Positions 46,843 through 57,800 of a stretch of DNA of 64,000 nucleotides are shown piece after piece. The translations under genes and the position numbers were made by a program. The notes beneath the pieces were generated by a model. That model saw nothing but the letters and a program-made list of their open reading frames with translations. It made no database searches and was not told the DNA's origin. Position 1 is the stretch's first letter. The number at the start of each line of letters is the position of its first letter. Origin of the DNA: Trichobilharzia regenti (Eukaryota; Platyhelminthes; Trematoda; Strigeidida; Schistosomatidae); the NCBI GenBank assembly GCA_944472135.2, contig OX235270.1, positions 138,461,632 to 138,525,631 of the forward strand, read 5' to 3'.

Positions 46843-48060
46843 CTAATTACAAAGTAAGTTATAAGTTTCACTTTTAACAATATCTCTATCACATGGAGTG
46901 TGGGCCAAACTAAGTTTTGTACTTGGTTGTGGAGACGTATAACCCAGTCTAATAACTTCCATTCCTAATTTGTATGGTGCAAGGGGAGAGTTGTAAACAT
47001 ATAAGGTGCTGAGGGTCAGGCAGTATGGGTTTAGACCATTTCTCACACGAGAGATTGAGTGATTCCTGACTGTCTTAAGTGCTTGCTGCAGTAGGCTTTT
47101 TTTTATTTTTTTTTAGTTCCTTTACGTTCCCAGTGGAACATAGGGCTTCAAGCGAGGGCTGTGAAGCTTCGGTAGCAGTGTTGTTTAGTTTACGGGATGG
47201 GGTTGTTAGCCTCATGCCCAACCTTTGCTCTTTACAAGTCTTATTACTGGCTTAACGAGGTATAGTAGGGCGTCGGCCGGTGATCGGACCCCGAAACACC
47301 TGCACGGTTGGCGAGCATTCTACCGCTGTGCCACCGACACACAATGCAGTAGGTTAGTCGGAACATCTTGCCAAGATGTAGGATGATCAAGAAATGTTGA
47401 CGGAAAGTACGATTACGGGGTATTTAATTCTTGACTTAGTTTCTATTTGGCTACAAGCATCATGCGAATGAACCAGTTCATGTAAATCACGTTTATGCCT
47501 GAAGGTTAAGTTAACTGTCTAACATTTATGGATATTTAACATGAGACTAATTAGCTAAGACCACTGGCTGATGTCTAACAGAAGCTTTTTAGTTTGAAAT
47601 AGTTGGACTGAGATGAAACTGGTAATGAAAAAGTCAGATAATCAGCGTATTTAGCGATGTCGATCTCATCCGAAGTGGGTAAGTTATGTAAGAAAAAAGA
47701 AGAGGAGGGAGAACAGCACCTTGAAAGACACCGGCTTCAGTTAGCAAGGAAGAGGAAGATTTGCTTCTACATACAGTATGCTGCACTCTGTTCAAGAAAT
47801 AAGAATGCATTCAGTTAACAGCCCAGAACTCATTTGGTGTCAAGAAAATCATGTGTAACAAAAAACATGTGGGTACAGAGTCGAAAGCATATGTGTATTC
47901 TAGGAAGGTACACTGAACATATTCTTTCCCTTTGTCTAAACAGGCAACAATATTATTGATTTGAGACAGCAGCAGCAACTAGAGTACTTCTGCTCTGTTT
48001 TTATGGAAACTGTCTAGGGTCATTAAATCTTTTCAATGAAGCTTCAAGTTTGAGTAGCAG
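46843..48060 (-). pseudogene. Jockey/CR1-like LINE reverse transcriptase remnant
   Basis: The minus strand at about 47600-47920 encodes TYAFDSVPTCFLLHMI, then FLNRVQHTVC and GVFQGAVLPPLLFSYITYPL, followed by a region matching the YADD box in a shifted frame (LNTLII, with one or more deletions). The layout AFDSVP, FL-NR-Q-V, GV-QG-VL-PLLF is that of Jockey/CR1/R1-group reverse transcriptases and not of RTE. The C-terminal part continues through 47345-47550 and, after an inserted SINE, 46843-47095 (RNGLNPYCLTLSTLYVYNSP). Dead copy. Confidence 0.75.
47096..47344 (-). repeat. tRNA-headed SINE, family A, with 9-bp target duplication
   Basis: The copy is flanked by TGCAGTAGG at 47087-47095 and 47345-47353. 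The A-run appears as T at 47097-47114. Head GGTGGCACAGCGGTAGAATG, tail GTTCCACTGGGAACGTAAAG. It interrupts the Jockey-like LINE. Confidence 0.9.
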
Positions 48061-49837
48061 TAATTTTTGCATTAATTTCAAAAAGAAGCAGTTGCAATCA
48101 GTGTAAATTGAACAATAACACCAGTAAGTGATTCGGGTACCAGGATAATTTTAATGTCTTTCAGTGCTACAGGTACAAAATCACTATAAACCAAAGGAAG
48201 TAACCATAAATTCTTTGACTTTTGTGCTAATTAAGTCATTAAGAGACAGTTATTTGATTTACGTTTCAGTGCTTCATCGTCATTTCTTACCACCCACTGT
48301 GATATCTTCTCTTGTATTTATGGTGGTAGTACACAAAATAGCGATGAGTTGAAATATTTCATTTTTTCAAAGCTGCGCGACTGAGAATAATACGATTTAA
48401 TGACATATTTGATTGATAAAAACAAAAAAACGAAAGGAATAATTGAATGCATTTGATAGAAACAAGGTTTTTCTGTAGCAAACAGTTTAACCAGGCCTAC
48501 CAACGAATTCAGTAGAGTGACACGTTCTACCTACATGTTAACGCGTTTTAGATACATAAAAAAATCAATTTCTTATACTAGGTAACATTTGTCTTTAAAC
48601 AAAAGTGTATTATTATTTAGTGAATCAAATGAAAGTGCAAAAACAGTGTATCCCTCTCCTTTTAAAGCTTTTTATATGTACTCTTGAAATAGTCACGCTT
48701 GTGAATATTATTTGTACTCTTTTGTAATTGTCATTGGCCCTAGTGCGGCACATTTCTCAGCTGTTTTTCTAAAAATTTCTGCCCTAATTTGAGTCTCTGT
48801 GTAATATTTGAGTCGCTGGGGTAACTGTTCTTAAAAATATTGATTTCCAAGTGTTGGTGTTTGGAAATTTCATTATCTGGAAATTAGATTTTGGTAGCAA
48901 CCAACCCTCTAGTTATAGAACCATTGAATGGTGAACACCAGTGTGTCATGACTCATTTCTCCGAACTGCACAAGAGTCTCAAACACGAACTAAATGTCAG
49001 TTCCCTCTGATTTTCTTCATTATTTCCCTACCTTGAGATTACTGTTTCATTCTAAACACAGCATAAATGGGCGAAATTTCAGTTTTGAGGAATATAGGAA
49101 TAATAAAACTAAATTTATATAGCACATCGTTTAATTTTTAGTGTACTCGCAAATGTTGCATGATGTCGGTTGACGGGAAGGCACCAAATTCAGTAAACAC
49201 TGCTCAGAAATTACCCTTATATAGTTTTCACCCAGAGAGCCCAAGTTTAAACAAAATTAAATGCTTGGATTTAGTCGCAAGTAGTCACATAATAAATACA
49301 AGAAGTGAGTAAAATGATGAATGACTAACAAACTGAGTAACAATTTAGCGAGTTCAACTCAAGTCATTGAAACAATAGACGATCAAAGTAACACTATATC
49401 AACGAGGGAGAGGTTAGGGTCCAAAATCACGTATTCAAATAAAACAGACAGTAGAGACATCCAGTTGCCAGGGAGCAGTGGAAGACTGTTAACTGTTAGC
49501 GACTGTCTCAGCCAACTTGAAGAGAACTGAACTATTTTATCTGTTGGTAATTTTAAAGGATTCCGCGATGTCCAACTCATGAATCGTAGTGATGAGGTGT
49601 CTGACATGTAAGCCTTTCGGTAAATATTCAGAAAATGATGGGTGCACAGTTCTTTGCCACATAAGCAAAAGAATTTCGATACAATTTAGAATTTGCACAG
49701 TCTTTTCTATCACCTCACTTAATTAGAATGTTACAGAAAGTAATCTTGTAACCTAGTGATATCCAACACAAATTATTTAGAGCGTTGTGAAAATAGAACT
49801 TAGTAAAATTCAAAACTCAAGCTGAATTTAAATAGGA
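48061..49837. other. Intronic sequence, nothing recognised
   Basis: No exon or repeat family recognised. Short open frames at 48164 and on both strands near 49.3-49.6 kb have no domain. Confidence 0.5.
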
Positions 49838-50080
49838 AACAGTGAGGAGACCACTGAGTGGCACCACGTGCCACACCATCGCTCGAGTAGAACCTGAATG
49901 AAAAGCGACCAGCTTAGGATGCTTCTGAAGCTGAAATGCAAGAGAAAATGTATGGAGGAGATAATAGCTTGTGGGAATCAATCGTGCAGCCATCTAAAGA
50001 CGATTGCAGAGGACAGAGGGAAATAGAGATGTACTGTTGAAGGACAATGTTTCACTATTTATATATATATATATATATAT
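49838..50080 (+). pseudogene. RTE-type LINE 3' end closed by an AT microsatellite
   Basis: GTGAGGAGACCACTGAGTGG and CCATCGCTCGAGTAGAACCT mark the C-terminal region. The tail GACAATGTTTCACTATTTA runs directly into alternating AT at 50049-50078, where the A-rich end of the element is expected. Confidence 0.75.
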
Positions 50081-51699
50081 ACATATAGTTTGAATTAATG
50101 AATTATTGTCGTGCGTACTTTCTATTCTTGTACCACTATGCTCCAATATCGAAATAACTGTTGATTCCTGTTCACTGTTATCCCGTGTGATCTCACTACT
50201 TTACTCACATAGACTTTAATTTGTCGTTTACAAATTACACAGTTCAGAGCAAAAATTCAACAAAGGCTTTCTTTGAAAAACAAAACCACTGAGATCATAA
50301 TGTGTGATCTACTAAGTAACATAAATGGTGGTCTAAAAGACAAATCTGTCTGAACGTTGGTTTGTAATACCAGCCACAACTACGCATAAGAAACTACCCA
50401 CAGCAAAAAGTGATGGTTGCTAGCCAGAGGGAATTGATTGCGCCACTGGACGTCTGTTTTCTGTTTGTCTGGGGTCAACATTTCTCAGTGACAACGCACA
50501 TAGTATGATTCGGATTACAAACTACACAATTTGAGACTATCTACCTATTCAGACAGGTGAACTGCGCTTCAACAAAGGGGAAAAAACTGTCTGGTGTTTA
50601 AATGATTTCCATTTGATCAGTACTTCTGGTAGCTGACCACTTATAGAAAGCAGTCGTTTTTATTGTCTCTTAAATTGCACACTTAATCAAGCAGTTCGAA
50701 AAGTTAGTTTTGTTAAATCTTATTAATTAATTCTGACTATCCCTTACGAGTTTAATTGCCTTCATTATAAGTTTCTATCCATATGAAACACACACCAAAG
50801 GCTGTAAAATCGTATTGATATTTTCTAAATTGTTGAAGAGATAATTGTTTAGTAATATCGGGGGCGAGTAACGTGATTTATAGAGCTGCAGGAGAGTGGT
50901 TTCTCAAGATGCATATACTCCATTCACATGACAATTAACATGGTAGTGAAAGTAAACAAGAACCGTATTTAACATGATAATTACTGTTATCGGATAACTT
51001 CCAGTTGAGAAGTGTGAAGAAGGTGAGGAGACAACTAGCAAAACTACACGATGGTACCTTCTACTGACTGATACGTGTATCTGCGAAACAATCACGTCGA
51101 TTATATACAACTTGGTGACTGGGTCGTTCCGCTCGTTTGAAGTACGTGAATGACACATCTCAGTCGTGTAAATGGAATCCAACAATTGGGATTGTTGTAG
51201 ATATATTTAATAATGTCTTTGCCATGTAAGCAGCTGACGAGAAGGCAGCGAAATAAAAGATGGTACCATTTTATTCTGCTGAAACTGTAGTTCTTGCTTT
51301 GTTCAAATTAGGAAACATTTTAAAACAATAGCAGAATGTGAAATCGAAGAAACGTACTCCATATACAGGCTACAAGCTTTATTTGACGAATTATTTCTTT
51401 CTTCCACCCTTCACAAGTGTCAAAATCTAACACACATTCTACCATACGACATTACTTTCTGAATAACTTCGAAGAAAAGTTTCAATAGAGCTACATGACA
51501 CGAAATTACCAGCTTCTACAGAATCTCTCCGGTGAGTAATTTGCATAGCCACATTTGATTGTGTACTGAGGTTTCTTTGAAAGTGCAATTTCTATTTTAA
51601 GGTTATCGGAAGCGAGTCCATTTAAACATGTATACCGAGGTTGCCGGACAGTGAAATTTTGTGCATATTATCTGTCGACGGAATAAAGTGTCAGGGAAG
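50081..51699. other. Intronic sequence, nothing recognised
   Basis: No exon or known repeat recognised. Weak similarity of 50440-50520 to 29980-30050 (GGACGTCTGTTTT and CTGGGGTCA type blocks) may mark an old repeat. Confidence 0.45.
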
Positions 51700-52030
51700 A
51701 TGAATTGTGAATGTTCAGTCTGTGAAGGTATTCTACATGAATTTATGATACCTTATACAATTGAATTTTGGTTAACTAATTTTCTTCCGCAGTACTTATT
51801 CAGTATTTAAAAAATATCTAACTGCATACTACCTTAAGGCATCTTTGAGGCAAATTTGAGTCTTGATTTTATTACTACTGAATAGATTCACACACAGATC
51901 TATCGACTAGTAATCTTTTTTGTTGTCTTTCGAGCTTTTCATGACTATGCATGCCTCAAAGAAGTTTCATACAGTTGTACAGCAAGACGTAAAGATCGGT
52001 CCCTTGCGTTTAGACCTCAACAGTTCGGTT
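51700..52030 (+). repeat. Unidentified interspersed repeat, partial third copy
   Basis: GAATTTTGGTTAACTAATTT, AATTTGAGTCTTGATTTTAT and CATACAGTTGTACAGCAAG match in order the copies at 7.6-8.4 and 27.3-28.1 kb. Confidence 0.45.
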
Positions 52031-52069
52031 TTGGTTATTACAGGATTTTTACTAATTTACAATAATTTT

Positions 52070-52430
52070 TTAGTGAACTGGCAGAGGTTAGAGAATTAGT
52101 GAAAATCACAAGAGAATGAACAACTGCTTTTTCTTAGCTCTAAACTCTTCAACAGTGCTCATCTGAAACCCTATCAAAATGGTTACCCAGTGTAAAGTCA
52201 CTGCCAATGAGGTATACTTTACGAGGCATGAAGAGGATACTAACTGGCAGTGGAACAGATTGACACAATTCATAATTCATAGTTAATTGCAAAACTGACC
52301 TAATGACTGAATGGTCTCTAAGCTCGCCTGGTAAACTTATGATTCTGGAGTCGTTCTCTGGCAGGGTCAATGGAGCACACTATTGAGGCATCTCAAACTA
52401 GGGTGAAGTAGCCGCAAAGTTTTACCTGAA
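52070..52430. repeat. Head-to-head pair of hammerhead repeats, old
   Basis: The left minus half has a decayed hammerhead (CAACTGCTTTTTCTTAGCTC, then ACTCTTCAACAGTGCTC). The right plus half has a tRNA-like remnant (TGGTCTCTAAGCTCGCCTGG) and a decayed hammerhead (ATCTCAAACTAGGGTGAAGT). The core is lost on both sides. Confidence 0.6.
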
Positions 52431-52614
52431 ATGCAGTGATTCTGTGGTACTAGTTAATGGCGAAATCTACTTGGAAATTCGACATTTAATATTAAGTAAA
52501 GTGAAGTAATATGCAGAAACAGAGATATCTTTTAAGTGAAGATAGAAGTAAGATAAGGCTGCCTGCAATCAGCGATGATACTGCTGATTTCGGTGTACTG
52601 AGCCATGCAAGAGA
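52431..52614. other. Intronic sequence, nothing recognised
   Basis: No feature seen. Confidence 0.5.
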
Positions 52615-53440
52615 AGGCGGGGAGTTAAAAGACAGGAATACGTTGGACAGATAACAGAACTTTAAGAGGTCTGGATTTCTTTGACAATTTATGCCAAATG
52701 TCACACAACTTCGAAGACATACAGAAAGTGACCAACAAATTAGTAAAAGAGGCGGCCAGCAAAGACAAAACTTCGGGTCGACATACAGAAGACAGAGGTG
52801 ACGACAATATCCAGCCACTAACATCCAGCACTAATCACTATCAATTGAACGAATTCGGACTAGGTCAGGAAGTACCAAATAAAGACTCAAATAAAGACAC
52901 GTCCAATGGATGATGATGTCAAAACCAGTCAGGATCGGTAAGCCAAGGTAGAACTTCATCACTCAGATATCAGCTCGGAAATCTTCCGCACTCAGCACAG
53001 GTGACAAAATTCAGGTTTCCAGTCAATATTACTTTGAGGGTCACCAACTTGGCTAGCACTTGACGAAAAGTGTTTCCAACAGCCAGCTGTGGATTTTTAT
53101 CCACACCTGCATTCGCTGGCCCCCTATTGAAAAACCAGATGGTTGACCATAAATAATTAACAACAAACCCTGGGGACGAATCAATGAACAAATACGTAGG
53201 AGAAGAAAATATTGATGAACTGGACATATGCTGAGTAGGCCGTTGAATGACATTGTTCTCCACAAATGAAAAACGACTAGCTTGACGTGTGTTCGAGGAT
53301 AACACGGAGGAGGTTGTGTGAGGAGGACAGTGATGAGCAATCATGGAGCTAGCTAAGGACGGTTGCAGAGAACAGGACATATTGGAGATGTGCTTTTGAA
53401 GTTTGTTTCCCTCAGAACCAAAAGGAAAAATGATACTATT
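52615..53440 (+). pseudogene. RTE-type LINE 3' half
   Basis: It begins just before the catalytic box: AGAGGTCTGGATTTCTTTGA then CAATTTATGCCAAATGTCAC, where FADD should be. It continues through DKTSGRHTEDRGDDNIQ and a GATGATGATGTCAAAACC-type segment to the C-terminal region and tail. Minus-strand frames here (for example 52970-53488) are shadows of it. Confidence 0.8.
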
Positions 53441-53477
53441 GAAGGAAAATTTTTTATATATATTCGTGCGTTGAAGT

Positions 53478-53885
53478 TTCTGTAGCAATTTGGTTAAGTT
53501 TTGGGGGTGGAGTTGCTAGCATCACACCCCAACCATCCCTCTTTATCTGGGCTTGAAACCGGCTAGAAAACTAGCGAGCTAGTAATCTAGGCCCAACAAA
53601 TATGCAGGAGAAAGTGGAGATGGATTGGACACTCGCTGAGGAGGCCACTGGGTGACATCGCGCGCGCATCAGACCACCACTCGAGTGGAACCCGAAAAGG
53701 AAACGGCGAGTGGGACGTCAGTGCAAAGGTGACATGGGGGAGATCGTGTGAAGAGGAGTTGAAACAGTATGGACTAACATGGATGCAGGTGAAAAGTGCA
53801 GCAGAAAACAGAAGCAAGTAGAGACGTGCAGCTGAAGCCGTATGTTCCGCTAGGAACCCAAGCGAACAATAATAAATAATAAATT
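53478..53885 (+). repeat. SINE fragment (minus) followed by RTE 3' end (plus)
   Basis: 53478-53592 is a reversed SINE body (TTGGGGGTGGAGTTGCTAGC). 53595-53885 is a well-preserved RTE 3' end (ATATGCAGGAGAAAGTGGAG, GCCGTATGTTCCGCTAGGAA) that closely matches the copies ending at 12985 and 20405. The junction resembles that at 17.4 kb. Confidence 0.7.
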
Positions 53886-55014
53886 GAAGGAAAATATAAT
53901 TAATAAGGAGTAATAGTAAACGAAGTAAGCAAATAAAATGCCCTACATGTAGATCGCGTTCACAAGAAATAGGAAGATAGATGTTCGACTAGCTACCAAC
54001 TGACTCACAGTTACGTCAACTAATTCGTTAAGAACAAACACCAGCTAGAGATCAATAGAAACCAAATAGCATCGAAATACATTTTTGTTCTAATTGGGGA
54101 CTCTTTAAAAAGGCAAACCCACACATATACTAGAAATTAGATGGCGAGAGAGACAGAAGTGAATCACCAATTTGCTGGTCATCGAACCTGCCATATAAAT
54201 GTTCAGCTGACATCACTCAACGCAAATACCGGATTTACGGAAAATTGCAATTAAATAATAATATGGAGAAGTAAAGCCATATAAACCAAGTTAATAGGCT
54301 GTGTCTGAATGGAGTTGTATGATTATGAGCAATAAATAAGGTTCACTTGGTATGAACTGCAGGGAAATACAGGCATCATGTCAACATATATAGAACAGGC
54401 AAAACAGGTCGCGAAGCTAGGACTGGAAAATATTTCCACATCATCCATCGCGTATCCAGTAAATTATCAAAGGCCTCTAGAAAAGGAACCCCCCAAACGG
54501 TAGAAACCACAACAATTCCCTTAAAACAACCCGAACTCTGGGTGCAAAATTAATAGATCCAGTCACTATTGCCACACTTACCTGTTGTCGAACCAATAAA
54601 TTCATAAATTCTCTGTTACTTTCCTTAATTTATCTTATATTCAATCACTCTACTGTAATATAAATGCATGTTATCTCTTACTGATGCTTTTGGAGTGTAA
54701 AATATCAATACTATTAATTTGATGTAATTTAAAACACCAGTACTCTTACTAATAACAGTAGATCCTTAATTATTACTGTCACATAAATGTAGAACCTGAT
54801 AAGTGATTTATCAAGAGGGATATTCCTTGTTCATCAATCAGTCTTTGAATTCACGTGATTGTTGAAAATGTTTTAGAAGGAAGTTAAAACAGTATCACTC
54901 TAAAAGTTAACCATTTCAAAACATTCATACGAAATAAATGAGCACTGTAACTATTTTCGTGTCAATTTTTGAATTTTAAAACATTTAATGGGTTGTTCTG
55001 AGGGTATGATACTC
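53886..55014. other. Intronic sequence, nothing recognised
   Basis: No exon or known repeat recognised. Confidence 0.5.
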
Positions 55015-55300
55015 ACTCCAGATGACATTGGTCCTGTGTTCATCTCTCGTATGGAATCGACTTTTACCTAAATGTTTAACTGGTTGTAAGGTGAGCCTGA
55101 GTCACAATGATGAGGTACCCCAAATGAAGTACCACGAAACAGCTGTTCAGCTATACTTGGCTTTAATGTCTGCAGTTCAGTGGTAGGATACCCACGCCAG
55201 AAGTAAGGATCCGATTGCTGGCGGACGAACCCATGAACCCCTCTCAGGAGGTAGTAAGCTGTTACCCCTACAGCTATTGAGACGTCAGTACTCAAGGCTT
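55015..55300 (+). repeat. Hammerhead-like repeat of a divergent kind
   Basis: At about 55100-55160 the plus strand has TGATGA, a 5-bp stem (GGTAC with GTACC around a 10-nt loop), ACGAAACAGC and a TGTTC. Stem II sequence is unlike the main family. One extra A precedes CGAAAC, and stem I is not evident. It may be a diverged member or a chance likeness. Confidence 0.35.
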
Positions 55301-56029
55301 GAAGCTGTTTGTTTCACTTGAAACATAAAAAGCAAGGCGAAATAAATATATTTCAATGTACCCATACATCACAGAATATGTAAGTGCTTTTGTAGACTTT
55401 CAGATTCTTAGAAAACATGATGGTATCACTGGTGAAAAGAAAGAGTCTCTTGTTTCAACTAAGTCATCAACAAGAATTTACGTTCGTAAAATATCAGCAA
55501 CTTCAGATTCGCTTCTTTTTTAATCAGGCTGGTTGGTGTCCAAAAAATAGGACAGTGTCTTTGGTTTGACCACAAAACATCTTATATAAAGTAAGATTGA
55601 TTTGAGAAATCCACCCTCCACCTAAATACAGTGTTCAACCATGCCTGTCACAGGCTGTGGGATGAAGGCATCTGTGTATAGTAGAAGCATTAGTGATTCA
55701 AATGACGAAACCAAAGCTGTGTATAAAATGTGACTTTGCCATGGTCATTGCGGTCAGTCTATTTTCTGAATCAAATAATTATTACATTGTCGTGTTTAAT
55801 TTCTTAATTTATGAACTACATTCTACGTACCTTTATTTTATTATTTAGTATATTTTAATGCCTGGAAGGAAGTAATTTTTCTGTATATGTTCACAAGTGT
55901 TCCACCCAGTCGTTGACGTCATTGAGAGTAAGACATCTGACTCAGTGAAAACATCTTTTTTATTCTCCTCTGAGTTTTGTATTCATTCTTTATGCCACGT
56001 ACCAATGTCTTGTTGTGGGATTTTATTAT
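55301..56029. other. Intronic sequence, nothing recognised
   Basis: No feature seen. Confidence 0.5.
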
Positions 56030-56460
56030 TTCCCCCTAGGGTTCTGAGTTGAGCATAGGGCTTCAAAAGGATACTTCCTTTTCACTCTGTTTTCTATAAC
56101 TATTTTTTCTTGGCCTCATGGTCGCCCGTAAGCTTTCATGTCCACTTTATACCACTGCATCCATGCCACCGTGCGAACCACACCTAACTCGTAGTTTCCT
56201 ATTCCGGTTCAGCTCAAGCGATGGCCTGAAGGGCATTGTCACTTAACAACATCCTCAGCGTGTGTTCGATCTATCTCCATTCTCCTCATCATGTTTGTCT
56301 TGTGAATAGATTTATGATTGTTTCATTGCTGGAGTTTCTTGTTTCTGATGATCTGAACTGATCATCTTACCTTCAGCATAGGGTCAACGATGGCAGCTGT
56401 TGATAAAAGTCTGCAGCTGACTGATGGAAATGCTTCGCATGATGTGTCAAGCTTCTGATT
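56030..56460 (-). pseudogene. RTE-type LINE 3' end
   Basis: The plus strand shows the reversed tail GAGTTGAGCATAGGGCTTCA, then GGTTCAGCTCAAGCGATGGC (reverse of AIARVEPE) and CTGCAGCTGACTGATGG. 5'-truncated and decayed. Confidence 0.8.
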
Positions 56461-56575
56461 TTGCGACATATAGTTAATTTTCAAGTATTGGTTTTTTTGT
56501 AGGGATTTTGTTTGATTGCATGGAGGATTTAATCATGAGCTGACATCAGTTAGAGAACCACTGGAAAACCTGGGA

Positions 56576-56621
56576 GTACTGGACAGCCGTTTCGTCCTAG
56601 TTTGGGACTCCTCAGCAGTAC
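56576..56621 (-). ncRNA. Hammerhead ribozyme, near-intact core
   Basis: On the minus strand: stem I GTACTG pairs perfectly with CAGTAC; core CTGAGGA; stem II TCC/GGA around CAAACTA; then CGAAAC; cleavage triplet GTC. The only core change is U7 to G, a position where substitutions are tolerated. Stem III is ACGG against CTGT, four pairs with one G-U and no loop nucleotides. That cannot close in one molecule but can form between two copies, as in known short-stem-III hammerheads of retroelements. Predicted cleavage is just before CAGTAC. Confidence 0.8.
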
Positions 56622-56953
56622 GCACCCACCGGGATTCGAACCCAGGACCTTCTGGTTACAAGGCGAGCTCGTAGACCATTGAGCCACTGGGACCCGATCC
56701 AATGGTCCTTGAATTCTAATTCCTCCATGCAATCAAACAAAATCCCTACAAAAATCAATACTTGAAAATTCATCTGATGCTCACTAGTGACTGGCCCTAT
56801 TCAGGCAGTTAACCTGGGGTTCTAGTGGGAAGCCGTGACCAGTAGGGTACAGCAGGTCGAAGATGAGGCAGTAACTCATCGAAGAAGACATTGCGAAGTG
56901 GTCGCGCTATGTCGTGAACTGGCAGAAGTTAGAATTCAAGGACCATTGGATCG

Positions 56954-57026
56954 GGTCCCAGTGGCTCAATGGTCTACGAGCTCGCCTTGTAACCAGAAGG
57001 TCCTGGGTTCGAATCCCGGTGGGTGC
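56954..57026 (+). repeat. tRNA-like head of the hammerhead repeat
   Basis: A-box TGGCTCAATGG at 56962-56972 and B-box GGTTCGAATCC at 57006-57016 are 33 bp apart, a spacing suited to an internal Pol III promoter. CCTGG..TTCGAATCCCGG forms a T-arm-like stem. No proper acceptor stem is formed, so it is not a functional tRNA gene. The inverted copy lies at 56622-56694. Confidence 0.8.
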
Positions 57027-57072
57027 GTACTGCTGAGGAGTCCCAAACTAGGACGAAACGGCTATCCAGTAC
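57027..57072 (+). ncRNA. Hammerhead ribozyme, near-intact core
   Basis: Same structure as at 56576-56621, on the plus strand. The cleavage triplet is ATC, still permitted by the NUH rule, but the change weakens stem III (ACGG against CTAT has one C-A mismatch). Core CTGAGGA and CGAAAC, and stem I GTACTG/CAGTAC perfect. It begins one base after the tRNA-like head. Confidence 0.75.
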
Positions 57073-57128
57073 TCCCAGGTTTTCTAGTGGTTCTCTAACT
57101 GATGTCAGCTCATGATTAAATCCTCCAT

Positions 57129-57684
57129 ATAGTTAGTTCTTATTATTTACGCGGTTAGTTTTTTTCAACAGTGGAACTTATGAAATGTGTGTTGACTTTA
57201 TTTTACATGAAATCAAGTGAATGAAGAAAAATGTAAAACAATGATTTAAAAACATGCGGTTAAAACATTTGGAATAAATTGTGAGAGCCAACAATACAGA
57301 GACTGAGAAATTTCAGGATGGTGAAAAACAACCATACCTTAGAGAAAATTTGATCGATTGTGACTAGTAATGGAATCCACGACTAGTGGTTTATTCTGTT
57401 TGAACTCGTCATCTGGATATCCCTGCATCTACGATTTGTGGTAGCATTCTCACTGAGACATAAACCTGACATCGATCGCTTCAAACAGCAAAAGGATCAT
57501 CCACTAAGCTACTGTTACACGGCAGCTACGTCTTGAGTGATAGGTACTAGTTATCATATCATCAGGTTATCTTTTGTATTAGCTGTCATCCCGTTTGACT
57601 GAACAGGAATCCCACATCTACCTTGACATTGTTTTTCTAGTAGAGATTCTGCGAATCTATCTTGAAGGTAAATTAAGATGGTTG
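57129..57684. other. Intronic sequence, nothing recognised
   Basis: No feature seen. Confidence 0.5.
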
Positions 57685-57800
57685 CCGAGACTTAGTACCC
57701 TAATGGTAATGGTTTTTGTCGTCTGAAGCAGTGAGCACTAGATTCGAGTCTCAGTGAGAACACTATTATTCATTGGGGATGTAGATGCACCCAGCTGACA
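57685..57800 (+). repeat. tRNA-headed repeat, third family
   Basis: CTTAGTACCCTAATGGTAAT (A-box side) and TAGATTCGAGTCTCAG (B-box side) resemble the head at 4.45 kb, and the following TGGGGATGTAGATGCACC also matches in part. Confidence 0.45.

Larger units (their letters stand above)
56477..57128. repeat. Near-perfect head-to-head hammerhead repeat pair
   Basis: 56520-56719 and 56929-57128 are 200-bp inverted arms with only two differences (G/A in the cleavage triplet, C/T in the tail). Each arm holds a complete tRNA-like head, a hammerhead and the tail. In addition, 56477-56525 is repeated inverted at 56721-56771, so the terminal 50 bp of the element occurs twice. The spacer 56772-56928 is the 5' region of the plus copy (GGGAAGCCGTGACCAGTAGG). 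The two overlapping inversions give a complex fold. Confidence 0.95.

Noticed and set aside
56954..57026. tRNA gene
   Set aside because: A and B boxes are present, but the ends cannot form a 7-bp acceptor stem, and the unit is repeated inside a mobile element. It is tRNA-like, not a tRNA.
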